Shown here: positions 23,044-31,287 of the stretch, piece by piece | How positions within the stretch are numbered: position 1 is the first letter of the stretch | How the letters are laid out: each line of letters opens with the position of its first letter | NCBI GenBank assembly: GCA_902777335.1 | Contig: CACYTF010000009.1 | Span: 81,002 to 113,167, forward strand | Direction: 5' to 3' | DNA length: 32,166 bases | Source: an uncultured Eubacteriales bacterium | GTDB lineage: Bacteria > Bacillota > Clostridia > Christensenellales > Aristaeellaceae | Program-made: the position numbers and the translations under genes | The notes under the pieces: model-generated | What the model was told of the DNA's origin: nothing | Database searches by the model: none | The model's input: only the letters and a program-made list of their open reading frames with translations

Positions 23044-23300
23044 CCTGTCACCGGGACGGTCCTGTTGACAACATAGGGTGCTGATGTTGTCAACAGGACC
23101 GTCCCCAATGGCATTAAGTTAAGCGGTTGGGGTGCCCTATCCCCCGCTTCGCGGGTACTTCCCCATTGACATGGGGAAGCTTTTGGGCGGCGTCCGCATT
23201 CTGTGCCTCCACACCGCAGTGGGGAGGGGGACCGCTTGCGGTGGAAGGGCACCCCGGGCTTCCTTAACTTAATGCCATTGAGGACCGTCCCGGTGACAGG
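23044..23300. repeat. 257-bp palindromic element with competing hairpins
   Basis: Outer arms 23044-23063 and 23281-23300 are 20 bp and perfect; further in, 23106-23122 pairs with 23264-23280 (17 bp) and 23129-23138 with 23246-23255 (10 bp). The left half also forms its own 22-bp perfect hairpin (23053-23074 / 23084-23105), which competes with the outer stem. Inside lies copy D of the two-hairpin repeat (23135-23179) and an ACCGC/GCGGT hairpin. TTTTT follows on the plus strand. It fills the 297-bp gap between the cassette and the histidine phosphatase gene and carries no gene. Confidence 0.9.
23135..23179 (+). repeat. Two-hairpin dispersed repeat, copy D
   Basis: CCCTATC, hairpin CCCGC-TTC-GCGGG, then CTTCCCCAT/ATGGGGAAG with loop TGAC. 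Same layout as copies at 8-54 and 181-227; loop and stem ends differ with pairing kept. It is nested inside the palindromic element. Confidence 0.85.
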
Positions 23301-23304
23301 TTTT

Positions 23305-24039
23305 TCATTCCTTCGCTCCCATGCCGTCGTCCACGCCGTAGTGCTCGCGGTAGCGGCCGTAGTGGGACAGGGGCTCGCCGGCGGCGTACAGGTGGGAGGT
23401 GTCGCCAAGGCCGGTGCAGCGGAACCAGACCTCGCCGGGCACGCGCTCCTCGGTCACCAGCGTGGTTATGGACGACGGGGCCATGATGAAGCCGTGCAGC
23501 AGCAGGTGGAAGGGGATGCTGACCAGGTGCGACAGCATCGCCATGCCCACGGCGAAGTGGCAGAACAGCACCACGGTGGCGTCGGAATTGGCCTCGGTGC
23601 GGTACATGCGGCCCTCGCGGGCGTAGCCGTATTCCGCCAGCAGCGCGTCCAGCCCCGCCACGGTCTCGTCGTAGATCGCGCCGGAGTTGCCGGTGGCCAC
23701 CAGCGCGTTGTCGCGCCAGGCACTCTCGTCCCAGAATTCCGGGCAGCGGGTCCAGTACTGGGGCGCGAAGTCCCAGGCGTAGCTGAAGCGCCCGGTCTTG
23801 GGGTCGATCACCCGGCCCCGGAATTCCTCCAGCCAGTCCAGCTGCCGGGCCTCGCGGTCCAGCCGCCGGAGGGTGGCCGAGGCGGTGTCCCGGGCGCGGC
23901 CCAGCGGCGAGACGTAGAACGCGTCCACGTCCAGCCGGCACAGCCGCTCCGCCAATAGCTCCGCCTCGCGCCAGCCCTTCTCGGTCAGCGAATCCACGGC
24001 GTAGTCCGGCTCGCCGTGGCGCACGATCAACAGCTTCAT
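23305..24039 (-). CDS. Histidine phosphatase family protein
   Basis: 244 aa of the phosphoglycerate-mutase-like superfamily. The phosphate pocket is visible: Arg7-His8-Gly9 in IVRHGEPDY (phospho-acceptor His8), Arg48 in SPLGRARDT, and His161 in LFCHFAVGM. The C-terminal part (about 180-244) contains SSITTLVTEE and an RCTGLGDTSHL segment typical of bacterial members that act on small phosphorylated metabolites. Substrate not predictable. Last gene of the minus-strand operon, 18 bp after the cytidylate-kinase-like gene. The SD is weak (GGGGTGA). Confidence 0.9.
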   Translation of the reverse strand: MKLLIVRHGEPDYAVDSLTEKGWREAELLAERLCRLDVDAFYVSPLGRARDTASATLRRLDREARQLDWLEEFRGRVIDPKTGRFSYAWDFAPQYWTRCPEFWDESAWRDNALVATGNSGAIYDETVAGLDALLAEYGYAREGRMYRTEANSDATVVLFCHFAVGMAMLSHLVSIPFHLLLHGFIMAPSSITTLVTEERVPGEVWFRCTGLGDTSHLYAAGEPLSHYGRYREHYGVDDGMGAKE

Positions 24040-24057
24040 GGATCGCTCACCCCGAAA

Positions 24058-24648
24058 TCACAGCGCGTTCGCCGCGTCGCAGATCAGCTTCACGCAGGCA
24101 TCGTAGCCCAGCAGACCGCTGTCCAGCATCAGGTTGTAGTTGCGATAGTCGCCCCAGTGGCGGCCGGTGAAGCGCTGGTAGTAGTTGCGCCGGGCGGCGT
24201 CGGTGCGCTTCATCAGCTTCTGGATGTCGTTGGGGTTCTTGCTGTCGATCAGCTGGCCGACGCGTATGGCGCGGTGCAGCTCGTCGGCGTAGATGAACAC
24301 GTTCAGGCAGTCCACGTTGGCCTCATTCAGTATCGCGTCGGCGCAGCGGCCCAGCAGCACGCAGGGGCCCTTGGCCGCCAGCATCAGTATCACCTTGCGC
24401 TCGATCTCGTGGATGACCTCCCGCCGGTCCACGTAGGCCGCCGGGGTGATCATGCGCAGGAAGTTGTCCGCCCGGGAGATCTCCTCCTCCTCGCGCTCGA
24501 TGACGCCGGTCTCCAGGCCGCTGTCCAGGGCGGTGTTGCGGATGATGTCGCGGTCGTAGATCTCGATGCCCAGCTCCTGGGCCACGCGGCGGGCGATGCT
24601 GTGGCCGCCCGCGCCGTACTCGCGGCTGATGGTGATAATCGTGCTCAT
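24058..24648 (-). CDS. Cytidylate-kinase-like family protein
   Basis: 196 aa. The start ITISREYGAGGHSIARRVAQELGIEIYDRDII is characteristic of the cytidylate-kinase-like family common in Clostridia, with glycine-rich loop GAGGHSIA (12-19) in place of a standard P-loop. CVLLGRCADAIL and a Arg/Lys-rich LID-like segment (KRTDAARRNYYQRFTGRHWGD) follow. The physiological substrate is not known and is probably not simple CMP, since the canonical Cmk sequence differs. GGAGG lies 7 nt before the ATG. Between PHP and histidine phosphatase genes with gaps of about 19 bp. Confidence 0.88.
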   Translation of the reverse strand: MSTIITISREYGAGGHSIARRVAQELGIEIYDRDIIRNTALDSGLETGVIEREEEEISRADNFLRMITPAAYVDRREVIHEIERKVILMLAAKGPCVLLGRCADAILNEANVDCLNVFIYADELHRAIRVGQLIDSKNPNDIQKLMKRTDAARRNYYQRFTGRHWGDYRNYNLMLDSGLLGYDACVKLICDAANAL

Positions 24649-24667
24649 GCTGTAGCCTCCAATTCGT

Positions 24668-25483
24668 TCATGTGGATTGCCGGTCGACCGGCAGCAGGAA
24701 GTCGATGCCCGTGGGAACGCGCCGCAGATCGCGCCGGTCCTCGTCGATCCAATAGCTGGGCGTGTGGGGCACGGCGTTGACGTCCACGTCCAGCCAGCCC
24801 CGGGGGATCACGGGGCGTATGGGGCCGCGGCTTCGGATCATGCGGGCGTAGTCAAAGGCGCTCTCCAGCCGCCGCGGCAGCTCCACGCCCATCAGTAGCG
24901 CCGGGTTCGCCGTGGCGCAGTTGTGGTTGTCCGAGCCCGCCGTGGTCAGAAGCCCGTAGGCCTCGGCATAGTGCTTCGCGCTGAGGTCAAAATCCGGCTT
25001 GTTGCCGGTGTTGGCCACCTCGATGCCGTCGCAGTATTTCAGCCCCAGCAAAATGTACCGGATGTAGTCCCGGTTGCGGAACGGGTGCGCCTGGATCACC
25101 GCGCCGCCGGCCTTGTGCACCTCCTCCAGCTGCCTTTGCCGGGTCCAATGCTCGATGTCCGGGTGGGCCAGCAGCCAGGCCTTGTCCGGGCCGTAGATCA
25201 GGTACTCGTCGCCGTCGTAGTTCTGCTCCCAGCCGAAGAACACGTCCAGGCCCAGCTTCTGACCCTCGGCCAGCGCTTCCTCGTAGCCGGCGCAGAACCG
25301 ATCGATGCGCTCCCGCCAGGGCAGGTCCTTCGGCACGGCGATATTGCCGCCGGTGAAGTGGTCGGTGATGATTATGCCCGCATACCCCATCTCGTGGTAG
25401 AACCGCGCCTGCTCCGCGCCGGTGGACCGACCGCAGGCGCTGCCCTGACAGGTGTGCATGTGGGTCTCGTACAGAAAGGACAT
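24668..25483 (-). CDS. PHP-domain metal-dependent phosphoesterase
   Basis: 271 aa. PHP metal ligands are visible in order: His8 and His10 in ETHMHT, Asp41-His42 in ITDHF, Glu86 in FGWEQNY, His133 in QAHPF, and Asp185/His187 in GSDNH. This fits a trinuclear-metal phosphoesterase such as those hydrolysing nucleotide or sugar phosphates. The start at 25483 has GGAGG 6 nt upstream. It follows the esterase gene by 36 bp within the operon. Substrate unknown; it could be a histidinol-phosphatase-like or nuclease-like enzyme. Confidence 0.88.
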   Translation of the reverse strand: MSFLYETHMHTCQGSACGRSTGAEQARFYHEMGYAGIIITDHFTGGNIAVPKDLPWRERIDRFCAGYEEALAEGQKLGLDVFFGWEQNYDGDEYLIYGPDKAWLLAHPDIEHWTRQRQLEEVHKAGGAVIQAHPFRNRDYIRYILLGLKYCDGIEVANTGNKPDFDLSAKHYAEAYGLLTTAGSDNHNCATANPALLMGVELPRRLESAFDYARMIRSRGPIRPVIPRGWLDVDVNAVPHTPSYWIDEDRRDLRRVPTGIDFLLPVDRQST

Positions 25484-25519
25484 GGCTTGCCTCCGAAATT
25501 ATCCGTGTGTCGCCGCGGT

Positions 25520-26545
25520 TCACAGGGTGCTCAGCGCCTCGGCGATCTGCCGCGCGGCCATCGCCTGGGCCGCTCGGCTGGGGTGGCCGCGGCTTCCGTT
25601 GTCGCCGGCGCAGTCATTAAGCGCCAGGTATTCCACCAGCTCGTCGCCCTCGGCGCGGCGGCGCGCCACGGCGCGGCGCAGCTGATTTTCCAGCGGGTTG
25701 CCGCACAGGCCGTAGGCCCACACGATTCGCGCGCCGGGGTTGTGCACTCTCACCTGCTCAAGCAGCCGGACGGCGCTCTCCTCAAAGGCATTTAGCCCTT
25801 CCTGGCGCTCGGCGCCCTCCAGGCGGCCCAGCGCCGAGCCGTCGTTGGTGCCCAGGTTGATCACCACCGCGTCCGCGGGGCGCTGGGCGGAAAAGTCGTA
25901 GGGCACGTCGCCGCCGGGCACAATGGCGCACAGCCGGTCGTAGATTTTGCCGATGGCGCGCTCCGGGTCGGCATTGTACGACAGGTACGCGCCCCAGCCG
26001 CCCAGCGCCACCACGCGCTTTTCCGCGTTCAGGGCCTCGGCGGCCAGCGACGGGAAGGCGAACTGGTTGGATATCCAGATCATACGCCACTCGTGGCCCG
26101 ACGCCGGGCCCACGGTGCCCTCCCCCACCGTCAGGCTGTCGCCGATGAACTCCACCAGGCGCGGCCTCGGCGCGGGGGCCTCGGGTTCGCCGTCGGTGTA
26201 TACGGCCGTCAGCGCCAGCGGGCCGGAATCGGCGTCGGTGGGCTGGGTGTCCCGCAGTATGGCGATCTCGTGAACAGCGCCCGTCTCCAGGCGGCCCAGC
26301 ACCGAATAGCGATGGGTGCCTGGACGCAGCGGGAACCGGGCCACCGGCGCGCCGCCCACCGTCACGGCCAGCCAGGGGATGTGCTCGTCGTCCCCGGCGC
26401 GGGCCTCCACCTCCAGCCGCGCGCAGGACAGGCGCGTGCGGACGCCGCTGCCGGACCACCACAGCGCGCAGCCCTCATCATCCGCGCCGCAGCGCCCCAT
26501 GCGCAAAAACGCGGGGCCGGGCAGTTCATAGCGCTTCATCATCAT
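25520..26545 (-). CDS. SGNH-hydrolase esterase, CE2-like (acetyl-polysaccharide esterase)
   Basis: 341 aa. The first 120 residues form a beta-rich domain with ALWWSGSGVRTRLSCARLEVEA and TVGGAPVARFPL, as in carbohydrate esterase family 2. The SGNH domain follows: FIGDSLTVGEG (Ser137), Gly in LGGWGAYLSY, GTND (232-235) and C-terminal GDNGSRGHPS (His321). No signal peptide, so it acts inside the cell on imported acetylated oligosaccharides. The ATG at 26545 overlaps the alpha-galactosidase stop by 4 bp (three ATGs stand in tandem). Context supports deacetylation of mannan-type sugars; a longer frame upstream is rejected. Confidence 0.85.
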   Translation of the reverse strand: MMMKRYELPGPAFLRMGRCGADDEGCALWWSGSGVRTRLSCARLEVEARAGDDEHIPWLAVTVGGAPVARFPLRPGTHRYSVLGRLETGAVHEIAILRDTQPTDADSGPLALTAVYTDGEPEAPAPRPRLVEFIGDSLTVGEGTVGPASGHEWRMIWISNQFAFPSLAAEALNAEKRVVALGGWGAYLSYNADPERAIGKIYDRLCAIVPGGDVPYDFSAQRPADAVVINLGTNDGSALGRLEGAERQEGLNAFEESAVRLLEQVRVHNPGARIVWAYGLCGNPLENQLRRAVARRRAEGDELVEYLALNDCAGDNGSRGHPSRAAQAMAARQIAEALSTL

Positions 26546-28716
26546 TCGTCCACCGCCTTCAGGGTGTACAGCACGCTGGCCGCGTCGCACTGCCCAAGGG
26601 GGCAGCACAGGCCGGAGCGCATCAGCTCGTCGCCGCCGTAGACCTCGCCGGTCTCAACGATCCGGTAGCGGCGCGCGGGGTCCAGGCCGTCCAGCCGCAC
26701 CAGCGGCGCGACGGGGTTCGGCTGGGACATGGCGCGCACCAGCGTGAAGATCGCCTCGCCCTTGTCCGGGGCCACCGAGATCCAGGCCGTCAGGTTCCCC
26801 TCGTAGGGCGAGCACAGCCGGTACAGGCTGCCGTACAGCCTCAAATCCTGGGTGCGGCCCGCGAACGCCACCTGGGCGCGCATGGCCTCCCGATCCGCGT
26901 CGGACAGCTTGCAGGGGTCCAGCTCGTAGCCGAAGCTGCCGCCCATCGCCACCGCGAAGCGGGTTTCCATCGGCGTGACGCGCCCGGTCTGGTGGTTCGG
27001 CACGGCGCTGACGTGGCTGCCCATGGTGCTGGCCGGGAACACCAGGCTGGTGCCGTACTGTATGCGGCAGCGCATCAAGGCGTCGGTGTCGTCGGAGCAC
27101 CAGAACTGGGGCACGTAGTACAGCATGCCCGCGTCAAAGCGCCCGCCGCCGGAGGAGCAGCCCTCAAACAGCACGTCCGGGAAGGCGTCGGTCAGCCGCT
27201 GCATAACCGAATACAGGCCCAGCATGTAGCGGTGCGGCAGCTCCTGCTGGCGCTCGGGGGGCAGCAGCGCCGAGCCGATGTTGGAGAAGTTGCGGTTCAT
27301 GTCCCACTTCAGGTAGGTCGCGCCGCTGTCCTTCAGCGTGGTGGAGACGGCCTCCACCACGAAGTCCTGCACGTCCTGCCGGCTCATGTCCAGCGTCAGC
27401 TGGTGCCGCGCGGTGATGGACTCTCGGCCCGGTATGTGGATGCACCAGTCGGGGTGCGCCCGGAACAGGTCGCTCTCCGGGGAGATCATCTCCGGCTCCA
27501 TCCAGATGCCGAACTGCAGGCCCAGCGCCCGCACGCGCTCGCCCAGCCGCCCGAGGCCGCCGGGCAGCTTGCGCGCGTCCACGCCCCAGTCGCCCAGCGA
27601 GGTGGTGTCGTCGTCGCGGTGGCCGAACCAGCCGTCGTCCATCACGAACAACTCCACGCCCGCCTTCGCCGCCGCCGCGGCCATGGCGACCAGCTTGTCC
27701 TCGTCAAAGTCGAAGTAGCAGCCCTCCCAGCTGTTCAGCAGCACCGGGCGGGCCTTGCCCACCCAGCGCCGGGGCAGCAGGTGGTTTTCCCACAGCCGGT
27801 GGAAGCCCCGGCTCATGCCGCCGATGCCCCTGTCGGAGTACACCAGCACGGCCTCCGGGGCCTGGAACGCCGCGCCGCTTTCAAGCCGCCAGGCGAAGTC
27901 CCGGTCGTTGATGCCCAGCAGGGCGCGGGCCGCCTCGTATTGGGTGCCCTCGACCTCGGCGATGAAGTTGCCGCTGTAGACGAGCGCCGCGCCGATGACC
28001 TCGCCGCGGGCCTCGTTGGCGTCGGGGCGGGCCAGGGCCATAAACGGCGACACCTGCAAACTGCTGGCCCCGCGCCGGGAGGACACGCCCTGGTGCCCCT
28101 GGGTGACGGGCCTGCGGTGGATCGCCCGCTCCCGCGCCCAGCTGCCGGACAGGGTGATCAGGTCCCAGCCGTCGTCCGGCAGGTCCAGGCACAGGCTCAG
28201 CGCCCGGGTGACCGTCAGCGCCGCCGCGCCGGTGTTGATCAATTTCGCGCTGCGCGCCACGGCGGGGCAGTCGTCGTAGATCGCGTAGTTCAACTCGACT
28301 TCAAGGCCGGTGTGTTCGTCCCGAAGGCGCAGCCTCAGCGCCGCGCAGCCCTCGCCGCGGGTGGCGGGCAGCCCCTCCAGGGCCGGCTTCTCCCCGGGCG
28401 TCTCGACGCCGACGAGCCGCAGGTCCACCGCGCAGTTGCCGTCCGGCGCCTGTGCCGTCAGTGCGCCCTCGCGCATGTCGCCCAGGCCGAAGGAGGGGTA
28501 CTCCTGGGGCAGGCGGTCCAGCGAGCACTCCTGCACGCTGTAGCTGCCGTCCGCGGCCACGCCGGCGCGGCGCAGCAGGTTTTTGGGGTCGAGCCGCTCC
28601 AGCCGCGGGCCGAAGTACAGGTGGGCCGGCACGCCGCCGGGCATTTCGCACATCACATAGCTGATCGCATCGTTTCTCAGGTGAATAACGCCATTTTCGC
28701 GCAGTATCTCCGCCAT
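26542..28716 (-). CDS. Alpha-galactosidase, GH36
   Basis: 724 aa, the length of intracellular tetrameric GH36 enzymes. N-terminal beta-sandwich with VPAHLYFGPRLE and ELNYAIYDDCPAVARSAKLIN; catalytic barrel with NSWEGCYFDFDE, FVMDDGWFGHRDDD, GIWMEPEM, nucleophile Asp472 in YLKWDMNRNFSN, FEGCSSGGGRFD and probable acid/base Asp542 in WCSDDTDA. It removes alpha-1,6-linked galactose from melibiose, raffinose-type sugars or galactomanno-oligosaccharides. No signal peptide. AAGGAGG lies 7 nt before the ATG. Sits between cellobiose 2-epimerase and a CE2-like esterase. Confidence 0.95.
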   Translation of the reverse strand: MAEILRENGVIHLRNDAISYVMCEMPGGVPAHLYFGPRLERLDPKNLLRRAGVAADGSYSVQECSLDRLPQEYPSFGLGDMREGALTAQAPDGNCAVDLRLVGVETPGEKPALEGLPATRGEGCAALRLRLRDEHTGLEVELNYAIYDDCPAVARSAKLINTGAAALTVTRALSLCLDLPDDGWDLITLSGSWARERAIHRRPVTQGHQGVSSRRGASSLQVSPFMALARPDANEARGEVIGAALVYSGNFIAEVEGTQYEAARALLGINDRDFAWRLESGAAFQAPEAVLVYSDRGIGGMSRGFHRLWENHLLPRRWVGKARPVLLNSWEGCYFDFDEDKLVAMAAAAAKAGVELFVMDDGWFGHRDDDTTSLGDWGVDARKLPGGLGRLGERVRALGLQFGIWMEPEMISPESDLFRAHPDWCIHIPGRESITARHQLTLDMSRQDVQDFVVEAVSTTLKDSGATYLKWDMNRNFSNIGSALLPPERQQELPHRYMLGLYSVMQRLTDAFPDVLFEGCSSGGGRFDAGMLYYVPQFWCSDDTDALMRCRIQYGTSLVFPASTMGSHVSAVPNHQTGRVTPMETRFAVAMGGSFGYELDPCKLSDADREAMRAQVAFAGRTQDLRLYGSLYRLCSPYEGNLTAWISVAPDKGEAIFTLVRAMSQPNPVAPLVRLDGLDPARRYRIVETGEVYGGDELMRSGLCCPLGQCDAASVLYTLKAVDE

Positions 28717-28753
28717 GATTCATCCTCCTTAATCTCGCCTGTGCGGCAGTCTC

Positions 28754-29929
28754 TCATACTTCGATTTCCGGCGCGCGGCGCAGCACCTCCAGCGCCATGC
28801 GGCCGTTGTGGTAGGGGCACTTCCAGGGCTCCACGATGGGCTCGTTGCCGGGGGTGCCGTCCGGCAGCACGTACCAGTACCACTCGGAGCCCTCCCGGGG
28901 GTCCCGCAGCACGTCGCGTATGAAGCGCCACTGGGCGGCGACGGCGTCGCGGTAGCGGACCTCGCCGGTGCGCTCCCAGGCGTTCAGAAAGCCCAGCAGG
29001 GCCTCCGCCTGCACCCACCAGACGCGCTTTACGTCCACCACGCCGCGGTCGCACTCGTTGGCAAAGCCGCGCTCGGAAAACGCGTCGTGCCAGGTGTGGT
29101 CGGCCATCGCAAGCAGCATGGGCCGGATGCGCGCGGTCAGCGCCGCGTCGTTCAGCACGTTCAGCGTGTGGTCGGCCAGCCAGCTGGTCTCGATGTCGTG
29201 GCCGTAACTGTACAGGTCGATCAGGCTGCGGTAGTCCATGTCGAAGAAGACCTCCTGGCGGCGCTTCTCCGGGTTCCAGATGTGCTTTTCCAGCACGTCC
29301 AATATGTAGTACAGACGCTCGCGCACCCGCGCGTCGCCGCAGGCCTCGTACAGGCCGGTGTAGCCCTCCAGCACGTGCAGCAGCGTGTTCATCGTGCGCC
29401 CCGCTTCCACGCCGTTCTCGCTGAGCTTGTCGTTGCCCGCGGGCCGCCAGTCGGCGGTGAAGGCCTCCAGATAGCCGCCCGCGTCCCGGCAGCGCGTCTC
29501 CACCACGTCGAAGAGATCGTTCGCCCGCTGAAGCGCCTCGCCGTCGCCGCAGGCGCGGTAGTAGGCCGACAGCGCGTAGATGGCGAAGGCCTGGTTGTAG
29601 GTGTGCTTCGTGCCGTCGGCGACGCTGCCGTCGGGCTTCAACGCCCAGTACACGCCGCCGTTCTCGGTGTCGGTCATGCGCTTCAGCATTTCATAGGCGT
29701 GCCGCGCCTCGTCCAGCAGCGCCGCGTCGCCCAGCGCCCGGTAGGCCTCGGAGAAGAACCACAGTATGCGGCTGTTGAGTATGCAGCCCCGTTCCGCCTC
29801 CGGTCGCCGGGTCAGGTCGAAATCCACCTGCCCGATGTAGCCGCCGTTGACGTCGTCCCGAAGGCCGCGCCAGAAGGGTATGATGCGGTCCGTCAATTCC
29901 TCTCGGACCTGGGTGACCAATTGCGCCAT
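28754..29929 (-). CDS. Cellobiose 2-epimerase (AGE family)
   Basis: 391 aa, (alpha/alpha)6 barrel of the N-acylglucosamine 2-epimerase superfamily. Residues match cellobiose 2-epimerases: NSRILWFFSEAYR (Arg54 region), THNQ-like KHTYNQAFAIYAL, SYGHDIETSWL with His244, and CPYHNGRMALEV with His374, close to the catalytic His pair of the Ruminococcus enzyme. It epimerises beta-1,4-linked disaccharides, in mannan users mannobiose to mannosylglucose. ATG at 29929 was chosen for AAGGAAG and the family N-terminus; the frame is open to 30004. First gene of the operon, with its own promoter. Confidence 0.9.
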   Translation of the reverse strand: MAQLVTQVREELTDRIIPFWRGLRDDVNGGYIGQVDFDLTRRPEAERGCILNSRILWFFSEAYRALGDAALLDEARHAYEMLKRMTDTENGGVYWALKPDGSVADGTKHTYNQAFAIYALSAYYRACGDGEALQRANDLFDVVETRCRDAGGYLEAFTADWRPAGNDKLSENGVEAGRTMNTLLHVLEGYTGLYEACGDARVRERLYYILDVLEKHIWNPEKRRQEVFFDMDYRSLIDLYSYGHDIETSWLADHTLNVLNDAALTARIRPMLLAMADHTWHDAFSERGFANECDRGVVDVKRVWWVQAEALLGFLNAWERTGEVRYRDAVAAQWRFIRDVLRDPREGSEWYWYVLPDGTPGNEPIVEPWKCPYHNGRMALEVLRRAPEIEV

Positions 29930-29975
29930 GAGCAGCTTCCTTTCCTCGTCGCTTGTGTATGAGTCGCCATTCCAT

Positions 29976-30004
29976 ATTGTACCGGATTGCGATGCATCAA
30001 TCAA
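29976..30004 (-). promoter_or_regulatory. Promoter of the epimerase/galactosidase operon
   Basis: On the minus strand: TTGATT (30004-29999), 17-nt spacer, TACAAT (29981-29976), about 47 bp before the ATG. No clear operator repeat is seen around it. Confidence 0.65.
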
Positions 30005-30049
30005 GGGATTTTGCCGAAAAAGCGAAAAAAAAGAAGACCCCGGGCTATT

Positions 30050-30378
30050 GAGAGTGGAGAGTGAAGAGTGGAGAGTGGAATGAGGGACGGTTCCTTATTC
30101 CATTTTTACGCAGCCAGGGGAACGGATTGCCACGTCGCCCGCTCCTCGCAATGACAGGGCAGAGAGGGCTGCCCCCGGCATGTCATTGCGAGGCGGCCGA
30201 ACGCAGTGAGGCCAACGTGGCAATCCGGTCCCCGTTGCTGTGACAATGCAAAAGGGGACACCGGGGACAGACACAGCAGAACCGTCCCCAATGTCCCCCC
30301 GGTCCCCATCATTCAGAGAAATCCGAAGGATTTCAACCACAATTTCTCATTCCTCATTCCTCACTCCTCATTCCTCAC
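30050..30378. repeat. Composite repeat region bounded by inverted heptamer arrays
   Basis: It fills the gap between the epimerase promoter and the CDF gene. Left edge: five heptamers of the GAGAGTG type (30050-30084). Right edge: five heptamers TCCTCAT/TCCTCAC (30344-30378), inverted relative to the left. Between them are two opposed copies of the TGTCATTGCGAG...CGTGGCAATCCG repeat (30123-30156 inverted, 30181-30227 forward), GGGACGGTTCC and GAACCGTCCCC modules, and an AAATCC/GGATTT hairpin near 30320-30333. The layout parallels 11305-11582. No gene or promoter is seen inside. Confidence 0.8.
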
Positions 30379-30383
30379 TGGCT

Positions 30384-31259
30384 TCAAGCCGCCGGATTCA
30401 CGTGGATCATGATGTGCTTCACGCTGGGGAACGCCTGCTCCACGTCGTCGTGGACCGCCTCGGCGATCTCGTGGGCGCGGCTGAGGGTCATGTCGCCGTC
30501 GAGGGCGATCTCAAGCTCGATGTACAGGCGGCTGCCGAACTCCCGGGAGCGCAGAAGGTCGATGTTCCGCACGGCTTCGTGACGCATCACGCAGGCGCGT
30601 ATGGCCTGCTCGGTCTCGGGGGCGCAGCTGTGGTCCACCATCTTGTCCACGGCCTCGCGGAAGATGTCGAAGGCGGCCTTGACGATGAAGGCGCAGATCA
30701 CCACGCTGGCCAGCGGATCCAGTATGGGCACGCCCATGCGCGCCCCGGCGATGCCGATCAGCGCGCCGATGGAACTGAGGGCGTCGGAGCGGTGGTGCCA
30801 GGCGTCCGCCATCAGCGCCTGGGAGCCCAGCCTGCGGGCGTGGAAGCGGGTGTACCAGAACATGGCCTCCTTCACGGCGATGGACACCGCCGCCGCCGCC
30901 AGGGCCAGCACCCCGGGCATGGGCAGCGCCTCCCCCTGGCCGGACAGTATCTGCAACACGCCGGCGCGGCCGATCAGAAGGCCCGTCAGCAGCAGCACCA
31001 CGGCCAGCACGATGGCCGCCACGCACTCCATGCGCTCGTGGCCGTATGGGTGCTCCCTGTCCGGCGCCTTGCCGGACAGCTTCAGGCCGATGATCACGAT
31101 GAACGTGCTGAACACGTCCGACGCGGAGTGAATGGCGTCGGAGATCATCGCGCCGGAATGGGCGATCAGACCTGCCGCGAGCTTGCCCGCGGACAGCGCC
31201 AGGTTGACGGCGATGCTGACCACCGAAACGCGAACCGCCTGTCTGGACGCATCTTCCAT
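30384..31259 (-). CDS. Cation diffusion facilitator family metal exporter
   Basis: 291 aa, six predicted membrane helices and a cytoplasmic C-terminal domain. Site-A ligands are the His44-Asp48 pair in DAIHSASDVFS (TM2) and His155-Asp159 in WHHRSDALSS (TM5), an HD-HD set as in Zn/Co-type exporters, unlike the DD-DD of Mn exporters. PDREHPYGHERME between TM2 and TM3 is typical. C-terminal dimerisation domain has HEAVRNIDLLRSREFGSRLYIELEI. ATG at 31259 has AAAGGGG 8 nt upstream; a TTG at 31289 lies inside the terminator T-run and is rejected. The upstream NiCo-like riboswitch suggests Co2+/Ni2+ export. Confidence 0.92.
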   Translation of the reverse strand: MEDASRQAVRVSVVSIAVNLALSAGKLAAGLIAHSGAMISDAIHSASDVFSTFIVIIGLKLSGKAPDREHPYGHERMECVAAIVLAVVLLLTGLLIGRAGVLQILSGQGEALPMPGVLALAAAAVSIAVKEAMFWYTRFHARRLGSQALMADAWHHRSDALSSIGALIGIAGARMGVPILDPLASVVICAFIVKAAFDIFREAVDKMVDHSCAPETEQAIRACVMRHEAVRNIDLLRSREFGSRLYIELEIALDGDMTLSRAHEIAEAVHDDVEQAFPSVKHIMIHVNPAA

Positions 31260-31287
31260 GCGCACATCCCCTTTCCTCTTCGCAAAC

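Noticed and set aside
30061..30412. Short open frames between the epimerase and CDF genes
   Set aside because: They translate dispersed repeats only, have no ribosome binding sites, and occur on both strands over the same modules.
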